From Macrothele yani (lineage: Eukaryota > Arthropoda > Arachnida > Araneae > Macrothelidae): a stretch of DNA of 64,000 nucleotides. Position 1 is the stretch's first letter. Every line of letters begins with the position of its first letter. This document shows, piece after piece, positions 11,777 through 21,792 of this stretch. The position numbers and the translations under genes are program-made. The stretch lies in NCBI GenBank assembly GCA_039090855.1, contig CM076999.1, forward strand, positions 114,327,072 to 114,391,071. The letters run 5' to 3'. A model generated the notes under the pieces. The model had not been told where the DNA came from. It ran no database searches and saw nothing but the letters and a program-made list of their open reading frames with translations.

Positions 11777-13577
11777 CTAAATCCATTTTTTTTTCTTATT
11801 TTCAGAATCTATTTCTTTTATCAATGATTGTTTGTCCTGAGCTGTCTTTCTAAAGCTATTTGATTTAGCAATGCAGTTAAAATTATGAGTATCTTCTGCT
11901 TTTGTTGCCAAGTCATCAGCTGATTTTAATAAATCTAATACTTCATTTTCAACACATGTTTTTCTTTTTTTCATACTTTCTATTTCATCCAGTATTTATT
12001 TTCTCTTTTGGGCTACAGCAGAATTAGCCTGGTCCCGAGCTTTTTCTTCTAAATTTATTACATATCTTTGCCTAGCACATCTGACATTACTCAGAAGCAA
12101 TTTTGAAAACTCGACCTTTTCCATGCCACCAACGTTACTTAGATGGTCATATATTATTCTTTGTGAAACAATAGAGTTTTCTTTCATATTGTCAATTATT
12201 AGTTCCTTATTAATGGAGAATCCTCTCTCCACTGATGCCTGTTTATGTGAGAGTAACAGCAGCGTTTTAGTTATTTCCCACAACAGATCATAGTTTTTAC
12301 TTGAGGATAAAGGTTCATAAAATAACACATCTATTCTCAATTCCTCATAATTGTTTTTAAAAAGTTTAAAATCTGAAGTTACTGCTGCAACACTACTTAT
12401 AAAATCCTTTAACTGCAGCATAATAGTGCCAACAACACCAGGTTTCAGATGATTTGCATCCATGAGAATTTCTAGAATAATCTTGAAACTTTTAAAGCAA
12501 GATTCCTTCTCAGCACTCATTAATTTAGGATCTAAACACTCCATGTGCTGCACAAGAGCATACTGCAGTGGGCATTTAGTGAGCAATTTTTTTTGACAAG
12601 ATTTTGCAAAATTGATCTGCATTTCATACGAAATTCCATTATTTGCTTTTCACTTACATTTGATGGCAAAGTCTTCACCTCCTTTTTGGGCTGGAATCCA
12701 ATATCAATCATCCTATAAGTGGAACAATTTTTATTTTCAGTTGGATCAATTTTTAGAAGTGCCGTAATGGTCTTTGTTTGTTCTAATACATCCGTCTTAA
12801 CAAAGCGACTCATCAGATTCCTTAACATTTTCTCTAAGTCTTTAGCCATGAATGGCAGCATTGGCTTATCTGCCTGATACTTTTTTAAAAAGGGACTGAG
12901 TTGCTTAGCAATAGAATTTAAAAAATATAATTTGGCAAGTGCCAATGGATCCTTCACCCATTTTTGGACAGTATTAAAGGAGACTGTGCAAGGATTATTT
13001 ACAATTTTCTGGGCTACCAAAGTTTCATACTTCAAATTCACACACAGGAGAATTTTCAACCCACCTGTGTGAACAGAACTTTAGTGGCATTTTTACAGCA
13101 TTATCCACATTTAAATAATCCTCACGCTGTGCCGGTGAATCTTTAAATAACCTGTATAAGCTTGAAAGAATTTTTTCTATTTCCCAATCACTCATAATGG
13201 TAGCGTGTCTCAATGCATTATGCACTATGTGCAATCCACAGGTACCGGTGTTTAAGAGAGATGCATTTGAATTGGCTGATAAATCATCTTGAAATAAAGA
13301 AGAAAGCTTTAAATTCATATTCGGCCCATCAATAGAAAACTGAACTCTATTTTTTAAAGGCAAATCCTTCAAAGATTGCTCGAGTTTGTCTAATAAAAAT
13401 TTTGCACTTGCGTTACTTAATAACACAGAAGTCAGATACCGTGATGTTACTTTTTCTTGTCCCAAAATCTTATATGGATCTCCATTTGTTTTTGTTGAGA
13501 GTTTTTATTTAAACTCTCATCAAACAAAACAACAAAATTTTTGTTTTCATTAATCTGTTGCAGCAAAAGAGATTTAA
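11777..13577 (-). pseudogene. hAT transposase pseudogene (DUF4371-like)
   Basis: Minus-strand blocks in order: FVVLFDESLNK (about 13540, the first acidic catalytic region of hAT/DUF4371 proteins), then SRYLTSVLLSNASAKFLLDK and CGLHIVHNALRHA, then a Lys/Leu-rich middle, then the C-terminal dimerisation block LLLLSHKQASVERGFSINKE at about 12250. The SxERxFS motif is diagnostic for hAT dimerisation domains. Frameshifts lie near 13455, near 13040 and near 12600; a TAA at 11996-11998 breaks the frame before a Lys-rich C-terminal tail ending at 11777. The zinc-finger N-terminus is missing, removed at or near the nested LTR. Confidence 0.85.
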
Positions 13578-13733
13578 AATGGGGTGTATAACGAAGTAAA
13601 TTTCTCCGTCATTTTTGTGCATGCCGGGGCTCGAACCCGGGTCCCCTCATTCCGGAATGAGTCGCTCTACCAATTGAGCTACGCGGACGTTCGTGTCGCT
13701 GCTATCTGCCTTTATGTCGTGTGCGTCCTGCCG
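13577..13733 (-). mobile_element. tRNA-like solo or partial LTR of the miniature retrotransposon family
   Basis: On the minus strand this copy closely matches the two LTRs at 39125-39272 and 39545-39705. It holds the best-preserved tRNA-like module of the three: A box TAGCTCAATTGG, an anticodon-arm-like palindrome CTCATTCCGGAATGAG, and B box GGTTCGAGCCC. Its end TTACTTCGTTAT is the same as theirs. The acceptor-stem halves do not pair and the anticodon loop would be six bases, so it is not a functional tRNA gene. The first ~10 bases of the LTR are missing next to a poly-A run. It is inserted in the 5' part of the hAT element. Confidence 0.75.
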
Positions 13734-13807
13734 TCTTTTTTTTTTTTTTTTTTGAAATTCAAGGACTTTCCAGGTTTTTAAGGACGCGTGGGCACCCTGC
13801 AGTAAGC

Positions 13808-15480
13808 GTGCAAAGCAAGACTGGAATGGGATTAAGAAGAAAATCCATGTTTATACCCCAGTGAACCCAACGAATGTCACTGAAACACATTAAAATAGGA
13901 GAAAGATTTGTTTTGAAATCTTTAACAGAGTATTTCATATTTAAAGATCTAAAAGTCTATTGTCAGCAAATATATACTCATGTTTTTGACCCCTGAGCAA
14001 AAATTGAAGAATGACCTGTCATGGAAATTTCAAGTTCTCTCCACAACAGAGTCAGTCAGAAGCAGCAGTTTTTATTTCATCCCAAGTCAGAAGCTGCAGA
14101 TTTTAATTCAACCCCACTATTCCAAATCTTGAATTATTGAACAAAAGTGCTAATTTCGTCATTTAGCAGTCAAAGTCAAAGAATATTAGCTGTTTCCATT
14201 GAAATAATAGTCCTTGGATTAAGACAAATTGGGCTTTCTTGAAAGGGCCCAGAATTTTGTCTATTCTGGTGTCGTGGCATAGCCTAGAGTCAATGTGAAT
14301 TTCGTTCAAGATGAAAACACAAAGCTTTTCAGAGCGACTTAAAACTTTCACAGAATTTTTTCATCAACAAAAGGACATTGTGTTTAATGTCTGGATTATA
14401 GGTAAATTTTGCTCACCATTTTTTTTAAAGTGCTTTGTACACGGTAATGGGATGCCAATTTTCTCTCTCCAGAAATCATATGATTTTGTAGAGAAAGCTC
14501 TGATTACGATGAATTTCGATACATCTTCAGGTATCCGTTTTATCCGCTGATTCTTTTTGTGTAAGGGCACTTACTTGGGCGACCGTAAATATATCATGGA
14601 TACCTATACTTAATCCTTCTAACTTGCTATTTTTTCTCTTAACGTCTTTTAATTGCTTCACTACTACCACCAATCCCTCGCAAATTTCTGTTCAGTTCTG
14701 CATCGATCTCCAGAACCATCGAAATGACGAAGGAAATGGCGGAATTCTTCGAATCCACTGAAGAATCTCATGCCTGAAGATCACAGGGAAATTTTCGCGC
14801 CAACTTCAGTTTTCGGAATTTTTCTTCCACTTCCAAAATGCAAATATTTATGGAAAAAGATTATATTTAACAACAATACTGCGCAGAAGAAACATTGAGA
14901 GAAAAAGAAATAACGATTACAGGAAATCCCTTTTTAACTTCCGTTTTCGAAACTTTTGAAAAACGAAATACCATCTTCGCACCAAAGAACGACCCCCTCC
15001 CCCAACTAATACTCCAAAATTTCTCTTCAGTTTTGCATCGATCTCGAGAATTACCCAAATGATGATGACAAAAAAAAAAAAAAAAAAAAACGGACTTCCG
15101 CGAATCCACGGAAGAGTCTCATGTGTGAAAAACACAACGGCAGTGGTTGAGCCCGGGCCATCTTCCTAAACCTGTTATCAAACGTGGGCGCTTCGAGCAG
15201 AAGGTGAAGTTCTGCGTCTGATGGAACTTTGGGGGATAATCCATTACAAATTTGTTCCAGACGGTCAGCCAATCAACGCCAACCAACTGGAGCGGATGTA
15301 TGCCGTTTCGCAGGAGAAGTATCCGACACTGGTGAACTGAAAGCGCTCAATCCTAGAACTAATATAAACTTACTCGAAGCATGCGCAATGACGGATGACA
15401 AACGTGACGTTGTCTCTTCACCTCAACCTGTTTACATATTGTACTCATTTACTCTTCTACTAGTACATTTGTAGTACTCT
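13808..15480. other. non-coding region with an imperfect direct repeat
   Basis: No gene. Two related segments, about 14690-14830 and about 14935-15150, share CTGCATCGATCTC / TTGCATCGATCTC, GAATCCAC.GAAGA.TCTCATG and AACTTC.GTTTTCG in a tandem arrangement of roughly 330 bp. A poly-A run at 15070-15090 interrupts the second copy. Nothing else is recognised. Confidence 0.5.
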
Positions 15481-15487
15481 AACGCCT

Positions 15488-15517
15488 CTGAGGATGGACA
15501 CCAAAGCGGGTCCGAAA
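15488..15517 (+). ncRNA. hammerhead-ribozyme-like core (partial)
   Basis: CTGAGGA (15488-15494) matches the conserved CUGANGA box. It is followed by a 4-bp helix GGAC/GTCC (15496-15499 with 15510-15513, 10-nt loop) and then GAAA (15514-15517). This is the order of conserved parts around stem II of a hammerhead. I could not find a convincing stem III and cleavage triplet downstream, so activity is doubtful. Such cores are known at the ends of Penelope-like elements. Confidence 0.3.
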
Positions 15518-15549
15518 GATCTTATACTTCCAACTTCAGAATAAATAAT

Positions 15550-16161
15550 TGTAACGTATACTCTATATTCACTTTCCTTTTGATTTTACTATCTCTGGTT
15601 ATTTTATTTTACTATGTAAATTATCTTCCTACTGAACGAAATATTATTTCACCCGCTGAATGAGATCTGGCAATGAGTGTAAGTCATGACGTGGTGGTAG
15701 CTCGTATATAGGCGCGTTTATCGAGACTTGAGAGTGTTGCGTTGTGTTGGTTGGTGGTTGTAGAGGTTGTTGCGTTGGTTGATGTGTTGGCGTTGCGAGG
15801 TGTTGTTATGAGAGTGTGTGTACTATAAGAGGAAAGTTTATTCATTATTATGTACAAGATATATGAGTGCCTTAGTTGACCAAGAGTCTTGGAAATAAAC
15901 AAGTTTTCAGTAAGTTCAGTCTTTTCTCAATTCATAGTTTTTGTCAGACCTCTGTCTGGCTGTTAGGTTTATGACTTTGATTACTTAATATAAATAACCA
16001 GCGTTGAGACTTTGTTTAAGTTCATAATTAACAAGTAACAACAACCTTTTGGGAATTCATTATTTTGAAGCTTAGAGCTAGTATATCCTTAGCTAGCTGG
16101 TAAGAATTACTATCATTCATAATAATTAGCTTAGCGAAAAGAAATAAAGCTAATTCATTAT
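15550..16161 (+). repeat. element A 5' LTR
   Basis: Starts TGTAACGTATAC and ends AATTCATTAT, so it lacks the canonical terminal CA. It contains a TATA-like ACTATAAGAGG near 15830 and AATAAA motifs near 15893 and 16140. LTRs act as promoter and polyadenylation signal. One-base difference from the 3' LTR. Confidence 0.95.
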
Positions 16162-16164
16162 AAT

Positions 16165-16176
16165 TGGCGCCCGAAC
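16165..16176 (+). promoter_or_regulatory. element A primer-binding site (tRNA-Lys type)
   Basis: TGGCGCCCGAAC begins 3 bases after the LTR. Its 12 bases match the primer-binding sites of elements primed by tRNA-Lys(UUU) (established for lentiviruses); complementarity ends after these 12 bases. The same 12 bases occur in the miniature element at 39275-39286. Confidence 0.85.
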
Positions 16177-16211
16177 TTTTCTCGAACACGAGATCTTGAC
16201 GTTTATTACCC

Positions 16212-17428
16212 ATGGCTTCCTTACCTGAGACAACTTCGAATTTCCACCGTCCGGCAAGTCTCGAGGGTAATGGTGTTTGTTTGGACAATTTGTACGAAGC
16301 CTGTGGCTCTGACTTTGATATGAATGATCTACACATACCCAAGCGTTCTTCACCATTTCGTAATGCACCAGCTTCTTATCACTCTGAGTCGCGGGTCGTA
16401 CCTGAGGGAGTTCAATCCTCTCAGCGAAGCAGAATGCTTGCTCATTTCGTGCCGCATGCAGGAACAATTTATTTCAATGGTTTGGAGGGGTCTTTAAAGT
16501 TCCTCGAAGATCTGGAAGATCATTTTGATCTCTATAATATTCCGGAAGACTGCAAGGTCCAAATTGCCGGGACTTGCTTGAGGGATACCGCCAAGACCTG
16601 GTATCGGCAGTGGCGAGGGTTGAACCCGGATTCTCATTATGAGAATTTCCGTGCAGAATTCTTGGAGGTCTTTCCTTTCGGCCTCAGTCGAGCTAGCCTT
16701 GCTCAACAGCTTTTTCACGACAACAAGGTCCCAATGATAGCCCTGTTGCATTTGCGTTGGAAACTACACGCCTATATAATCTATGGGATCCACATGCCAA
16801 TCATGTTGACATGTTGGATACCCTCGTACAGCATCTCGACCCATTCTTACAAGATTTTCTTGAGGTTCGACACCCTACCACCATTCATGAATGCCTTCGC
16901 CTCATACGCACGTATGAAGAGCGACATGGCAAACATGCTTCAACTCACCATGCTCGGGCACCCCGCGAGGCTTATTCCGAAAACCCTCAGCGGCATAATA
17001 GACAAAACTTTCAGCGCGAGCATACACAAGTGCCCACCCAAGCTTCATACGTTCCACCACACAGAAGAGTGGCGAACCAACAGCGAGTTTCTGAGCAAGC
17101 TTCGGGATATCGTCATAATGCACAGTATGCTCGACCCCGTTTCACTCAGCAGCATTCGGAACGTTTTCATGCCCAGGACAATAATAATTTTTCTGCCCGT
17201 GCTGAGGGCAGACGTAACGAATATGAAAATGTCAACAGACACGCGGAGTTCCCGACGCAGGGTTCACGCAATTTTCCTTATCGTGAAAATTTTCCCGATA
17301 CCCGGCAGGGTCGAGGTTTCCGACCACATGATAACACCACCAGAATTCCTTTAAACTTCCACAGGAAGAAGATGAAGGGTCGGTCCTTCTTCCTGATACC
17401 AAACATTCTGACCCTAAAACAGTATTAG
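16212..17428 (+). pseudogene. gag: element A gag, with one frameshift
   Basis: The structural (capsid/nucleocapsid) polyprotein. The ATG at 16212 is the first in-frame start after the primer-binding site. The central capsid-like region carries the retrotransposon-gag signature around AKTWYRQWRGL. Near 16725-16735 coding similarity moves into the -1 frame, which then stays open to the TAG at 17426-17428. No slippery heptamer is present at that point, so I read it as a one-base loss or an assembly error. The C-terminal third is rich in Arg, Gln, Asn and His, and no CCHC zinc knuckle is visible. Confidence 0.8.
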
Positions 17429-20400
17429 TGACTGTTCAAACTCCTCAGTTGCCTGATGAATTCTTGACACTTGAAGACGTTATTGTCGAGACAAAGTTCG
17501 ACACTGGGTCTGAGATATCAGCCCTAAATACAAAGTTTTGCAATGACGTTTTTTCTGCAATACACGTTCAGCCTGCAACGCAGTATTTGCGAGGTGCCAA
17601 TAATGAAATCTTCAGTATCGCAGGAACTGTCACATTATCTTTAGGGCTGGGAAAAGCTCGGTTTACACATTCTTTCCTGCTTATAGACGAGCTACCCGTG
17701 AAATGTCTCATGGGTATAGACTTTATTAACAAGTTTCAAATAACTTTGAATTTTGTACAACATGTGATTTCCTTTCCGGAACCTGTCGAAATGATTCCGA
17801 CGGTTCCTGTAGATATTACGAGTTTATTGTTGAGTGACCAATTGAATGAGGGGCAACGAGACCAGCTTTCTCTCCTTTTACAGGAAAGCCCGGGTTTATT
17901 TTCGGATCAACCTGGTTTCACACAGGTGGTTTATCATGTTATTGACACTGATGGTTCGAAACCCATTGCGACGAAACCTTACCCTTGTGCTCCACATAAA
18001 AAACAGGAAATGCAACGTCAAATTGCGGAAATGATTAAGCAAGGCATAATCAGGGAATCAACAAGCGCCTGGGCTGCTCCTGCCTTCTTGGTTCCAAAGA
18101 AACAACCAAATGAATTTCGTTTCGTGACAGATTTTCGCAAACTCAACCAAGTCACAAAAACGATCAATTATCCCCTACCTGTCATGTCACATATTCTAAA
18201 TGACTTGTCGTCAACCAAATGGATGTCAACTTTGGATTTGGCGAGTGGATATTGGCAGGTGGCAGTACATCCGGACTCTGTCGATAAAACAGGCTTTGTG
18301 ACTCCCTTTGGGGCCTATGAATATTTACGTATGCCTTTTGGACTGGCTTCTGCACCTGCTACTTTCCAAAAGCTTATGGACACGGTCCTCAGACCTGTCC
18401 TGGGTCCCCATGTGCATGTCTATTTGGATGATATTATTATAACATCAGAGACTTTTGACGAGCACCTTTCTCTGCTCAAACAGGTGTTCCAACTCATATA
18501 CAATGCTGGCTTGACGTTAAAACCTAGTAAATGCCAGATAGCGCGGGACGAGATTGTATATCTGGGGTTGAAAATTACTCCCCACGGTTTATTTACTGAT
18601 AATGAAAAAATTAGGCCTATTGTTGACTTTCCTCGGCCTAAAACAGCAAAAGAACTATCCCGCTTTCTGGGAATGACCGGTTGGTATCAGCAGTTCGTCC
18701 CCGCTTATGCTACAATATGTGAGCCGTTGTATGCTTTAAAGCGTAAATACAAGAAGTTTATTTGGACACCTGAAGCTAACGCTGCATTCGAAACACTGAA
18801 GTCTGCATTGACTCAGCCTCCGGTGTTGGCTTTCCCGGATCATACTAAAGAATTTGATATTTATACTGATGCATCCGGAGTTGGTCTTGGTTGCGTTTTG
18901 TCACAAGCTGGGCATCCAATAGCTTTTGCGTCTCGTACTTTAGCCAAAGCTGAACGCAATTATTCAGCTACGGAACGTGAATGTCTTGCTGTTGTGTATG
19001 CACTGAATAAATTTCAATGTTATCTTAATGAATTGACAGTTAACATAATTACGGATCATTCTGCCCTTCAGTATTTAAATTCTGCTAAGCACCTATCTCA
19101 AAGACTTATGAAGTGGGCTCTGAAGTTACAAGAGAGCAATATCAAAATTTCATTTCAGCCAGGTCATAAGAATCAATTACCGGACGCATTATCTCGCGTT
19201 CCGATTAGTGGGGTCCCCACCGAAACTACTCCTGGATGTCAGTATTTACTTCTAATAGCTGATATAACATCCAGAGAGCAGATAATGGCAGAATTAATAA
19301 ATGATCCAGATTTTGGGGATATTTACAATTTTTTGCTTGCGGGTTCGCCCCCACAAAGTGATCCTTCTCTGGCTGGAAGGTCACAACATTTTGAAGTAAT
19401 AGAGGGTCTTCTTTATTATACAAAGTCTCGGACTACTAGGGCAGAGTTTCGCCCATGTATTCCGCGAACCCTTAGAATGGCTCTGTTAAATGAATTTCAT
19501 GACAAACCTCTTGCAGGCCATTTAGGTATTCGCAAGACCCGTTGTAAATTGCGGGTTGTTGCCTATTGGCCTGGCATGTACCAAAGTGTGCTCGCATACG
19601 TTCAATCATGTCACTTGTGTCAGATTAATAATTACCGTAATGTAAGACCGGCCGGTCACTTGAAATCTAGTTCAAGTTCTCATGTATTTGATATTATTTC
19701 CATAGATTTATTGGGACCTTATCCATTATCTGTTAAAAATAAAGCTCGTTATGTTTTAGTACTAACTGATAATTTTTCTAAATGGGTTGAAGTTTTTCCC
19801 ATTAAAGCCGCTACGGCTGAGATTATTTGTAATGTCTTAGTTAATGAAGTATTTTCTAGATATGGTGCACCTAATAAAGTAGTTTCGGATAATGGTCCTC
19901 AATTTATTTCTGACATTTTTGAAAGAATGTGTGCGAGATTACACATTAAACATAAATTCATTTCCCCATATCATCCCCAGAGTAATCCTGCAGAACGCGT
20001 TAACCGAACGCTAGTGAAAATGATTGCGACTTTTGTAATGGATCACCATGAAAGATGGGATGACCATTTAGAACTTTTTGCGTTCTCCCTCCGCTCGTCT
20101 GTCCACGAGTCTACTAAACTTACTCCTGCAGAACTTTTTCTGGGTCGCAAAATTAAAACCCCTTTTGAAAATTTAACGGGGATTATCGACGAATTAAACC
20201 AGCGACCAACTCCGCAATCAGTACACATTATGGCAGAAAAAGCTCGTGTTGCAATGCTAGGAGCACAAGCGGCTCAAGCACGATATTATAATTCTAGGCG
20301 TAGGGAACCAGATCTTGTCGTTGGAGATCTCACTCTCGTGGAAACGCACTTCCAGTCTTCTGTTTCGCATACTTTAGTGAAGAAATTTGCACCCAGCTAC

Positions 20401-20697
20401 GAAGGTCCATATCGGGTGGCAAATGTCTTTGAAAATAATATTGTTCTGGAGAAACCGAACAACAATTTTCAATATGTACATGTTGATCAATGTCGCAAGT
20501 ATCACGAACGGAATATCGATTTCATTATCAATCCTACTCAACCTTCTGTTCCACAGACTCAAGAATCTATATCTTATGTTCAACCGCCAGAAATTGTGGA
20601 CGAACCACCGAACATTTTTGAAGAATCACCAGTGATTTTTCCTTCACCCTTCCCCCTCCAGCCGAGTTTCTACAACCGCAACCTGATTCTCCCATGA
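17335..20697 (+). CDS. pol: element A pol polyprotein (PR-RT-RNase H-IN)
   Basis: This frame encodes the enzymes of retrotransposition and is open from 17335 to TGA at 20695-20697; it is most likely expressed as a gag-pol frameshift product. Counting from the GTG at 17428: aspartic protease FDTGSEISAL with D25; reverse transcriptase with YLDD at 332-335; RNase H with YTDAS, catalytic D481; integrase zinc-binding H691 to SCHLCQ near 727-732; integrase catalytic D760, D821 and E856. RT before IN is standard Ty3/gypsy order. The last two catalytic residues have 34 residues between them, one fewer than the usual 35, because the NGQAE region reads SNPAE. No stop or frameshift is seen. Confidence 0.95.
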   Translation, partial: HHQNSFKLPQEEDEGSVLLPDTKHSDPKTVLVTVQTPQLPDEFLTLEDVIVETKFDTGSEISALNTKFCNDVFSAIHVQPATQYLRGANNEIFSIAGTVTLSLGLGKARFTHSFLLIDELPVKCLMGIDFINKFQITLNFVQHVISFPEPVEMIPTVPVDITSLLLSDQLNEGQRDQLSLLLQESPGLFSDQPGFTQVVYHVIDTDGSKPIATKPYPCAPHKKQEMQRQIAEMIKQGIIRESTSAWAAPAFLVPKKQPNEFRFVTDFRKLNQVTKTINYPLPVMSHILNDLSSTKWMSTLDLASGYWQVAVHPDSVDKTGFVTPFGAYEYLRMPFGLASAPATFQKLMDTVLRPVLGPHVHVYLDDIIITSETFDEHLSLLKQVFQLIYNAGLTLKPSKCQIARDEIVYLGLKITPHGLFTDNEKIRPIVDFPRPKTAKELSRFLGMTGWYQQFVPAYATICEPLYALKRKYKKFIWTPEANAAFETLKSALTQPPVLAFPDHTKEFDIYTDASGVGLGCVLSQAGHPIAFASRTLAKAERNYSATERECLAVVYALNKFQCYLNELTVNIITDHSALQYLNSAKHLSQRLMKWALKLQESNIKISFQPGHKNQLPDALSRVPISGVPTETTPGCQYLLLIADITSREQIMAELINDPDFGDIYNFLLAGSPPQSDPSLAGRSQHFEVIEGLLYYTKSRTTRAEFRPCIPRTLRMALLNEFHDKPLAGHLGIRKTRCKLRVVAYWPGMYQSVLAYVQSCHLCQINNYRNVRPAGHLKSSSSSHVFDIISIDLLGPYPLSVKNKARYVLVLTDNFSKWVEVFPIKAATAEIICNVLVNEVFSRYGAPNKVVSDNGPQFISDIFERMCARLHIKHKFISPYHPQSNPAERVNRTLVKMIATFVMDHHERWDDHLELFAFSLRSSVHESTKLTPAELFLGRKIKTPFENLTGIIDELNQRPTPQSVHIMAEKARVAMLGAQAAQARYYNSRRREPDLVVGDLTLVETHFQSSVSHTLVKKFAPSYEGPYRVANVFENNIVLEKPNNNFQYVHVDQCRKYHERNIDFIINPTQPSVPQTQESISYVQPPEIVDEPPNIFEESPVIFPSPFPLQPSFYNRNLILP
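17350..17395 (+). promoter_or_regulatory. -1 ribosomal frameshift signal between gag and pol
   Basis: The heptamer TTTAAAC (17350-17356) is phased exactly as T TTA AAC in the gag frame. A 5-nt spacer follows, then a perfect 9-bp stem (17362-17370 with 17387-17395; CAGGAAGAA with TTCTTCCTG), extendable by one G-C pair, with a ~16-nt loop. The pol frame (-1 relative to gag) opens just upstream at 17335. Slippery heptamer, spacer and stem together match the established architecture of -1 frameshift sites. Confidence 0.8.
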
Positions 20698-21596
20698 GAC
20701 CAAGGCTCGAATCAAGTTCGTCGAATACTAGTATCGTTCCTTTCCCTCCAACCATTGCCAAGACTATTGCTGCGCCGTTTCCGGCTAACTCTGCACCAAC
20801 GCGGGATACTTCTTCTTTGAATACCTCATCGGAAAGTATTCCTATAGGCAAATCTAAACATCGCCCTGCACGACCGCTGAATTACAGCAGCGACTCAGAG
20901 GCGTCGGACATTTCTGATTTATCAGTTATGAATCCAACATTTCATATTCCACACCGTCCAGCACCACCAAAAGCTGGGCGCAAACGTGACTTGTCTCCCC
21001 AATCTGCTTCGCCGCAACAGCGACGAAGGCAGAAATCTTTGCATCCACCCGGGTTTCGCCCCTGGAACCTCCGTTCAGGGCAAACAGGGCCGATGCCTGC
21101 TACTACTATCATGCCCCGTGGGCGTAAACGAAAGCAAGCGATGTGGCCGGAGACACGTCCGTCCAAAAAGATACTGGAAGGACACAACGGGCCCCAGCAC
21201 CAAGGGACTTCATATCCAAAGCCTGGGGGAGCCCGTTCCTATCAGCCGCAGCAGGGATTTCCGGACCGCCAGACTTCTGATGTTCCTGACCGTTCTTCTC
21301 AGCCGCAAGGGATTCCGGACCGCCAGACTTCTGACCGTTCTTCTCAGCCGCAAGGGATTCCGGACCGCCAGACTTCTGACCGTTCTTCTCAGCCGCAGGG
21401 ATTTCCAGACCGCCAGACTTCTGACCGTTCTTCTCAGCCGCAGGGATTTCCAGACCGCCAGACTCCTGACCGACAGCAGACCGATGTTCCAGTTCCATTA
21501 CCGTCCCGGAAGAGGTCCAAGCCACCTGATTTCACCAGTCCCATTAGGCCTGGAAAACGTTACCGCACTAGAATTTTTTATGCGTCCTCGAGATAA
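20694..21596 (+). CDS. element A ORF3, Pro/Ser/Arg-rich protein of unknown function
   Basis: A 300-residue frame whose ATG overlaps the pol stop as ATGA (20694-20697). The frame is -1 relative to pol and is open from 20622, so either termination-reinitiation or a frameshift extension of pol could express it. The N-terminal third is Ser/Pro-rich. The middle carries basic clusters (KAGRKRD, RRRQK, RGRKRK). Residues about 185-265 hold tandem repeats of PQGFPDRQTSDRSS type (~16 residues, ~48 bp). The C-terminus is basic. No signal peptide, membrane segment or envelope motif is visible. I do not recognise the family; an RNA-binding, nuclear-targeting or integrase-tail role is possible but unproven. 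Confidence 0.65.
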   Translation: MRPRLESSSSNTSIVPFPPTIAKTIAAPFPANSAPTRDTSSLNTSSESIPIGKSKHRPARPLNYSSDSEASDISDLSVMNPTFHIPHRPAPPKAGRKRDLSPQSASPQQRRRQKSLHPPGFRPWNLRSGQTGPMPATTIMPRGRKRKQAMWPETRPSKKILEGHNGPQHQGTSYPKPGGARSYQPQQGFPDRQTSDVPDRSSQPQGIPDRQTSDRSSQPQGIPDRQTSDRSSQPQGFPDRQTSDRSSQPQGFPDRQTPDRQQTDVPVPLPSRKRSKPPDFTSPIRPGKRYRTRIFYASSR

Positions 21597-21792
21597 GTAA
21601 GTTCTCGTGGACAGGTTCTTTTCTCAGTTTGTTGTTTTTCCTGCACGACCAGTTGGCGTGTCAGAATTTCTTTTTTTCGTGTGGGCCTATGCATTCTTTT
21701 TTGTGTATATATGTGTGTGTTTTTTTTATATTTCTTCTATGTCCATCTACTAATCCACTTTTTTTTTGTATATATCTATGTGCTTAGGGGTA

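Larger units (their letters stand above)
9021..13799 (-). mobile_element. hAT DNA transposon, decayed, with nested insertions
   Basis: The right end, read inward, is CAGGGTGCCCA (minus strand from 13799), a typical hAT terminus. The left end is TAGAGTGCCCA from 9021, 9 of 11 matching. Candidate 8-bp duplications are 9013-9020 (ATCTAAGC) and 13800-13807 (CAGTAAGC), sharing only the last five bases, as expected for an old insertion. The transposase is on the minus strand inside. A Tc1 element (9126-10533) and a tRNA-like LTR (about 13577-13733) are inserted in it. 10540-11770 is AT-rich non-coding 3' sequence of this element. Confidence 0.65.

Noticed and set aside
13600..13690. A tRNA gene on the minus strand
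   Set aside because: A and B boxes fit, but acceptor halves do not pair and the anticodon loop would have six bases; it lies in an LTR present in three copies.
16725..16740. A second programmed frameshift within gag
   Set aside because: No slippery heptamer or downstream stem at the point where coding changes frame; a one-base loss is simpler.
20694..21596. Element A ORF3 as an envelope gene
   Set aside because: No signal peptide, hydrophobic membrane segment, cysteine pattern or cleavage site; composition is basic and proline-rich.
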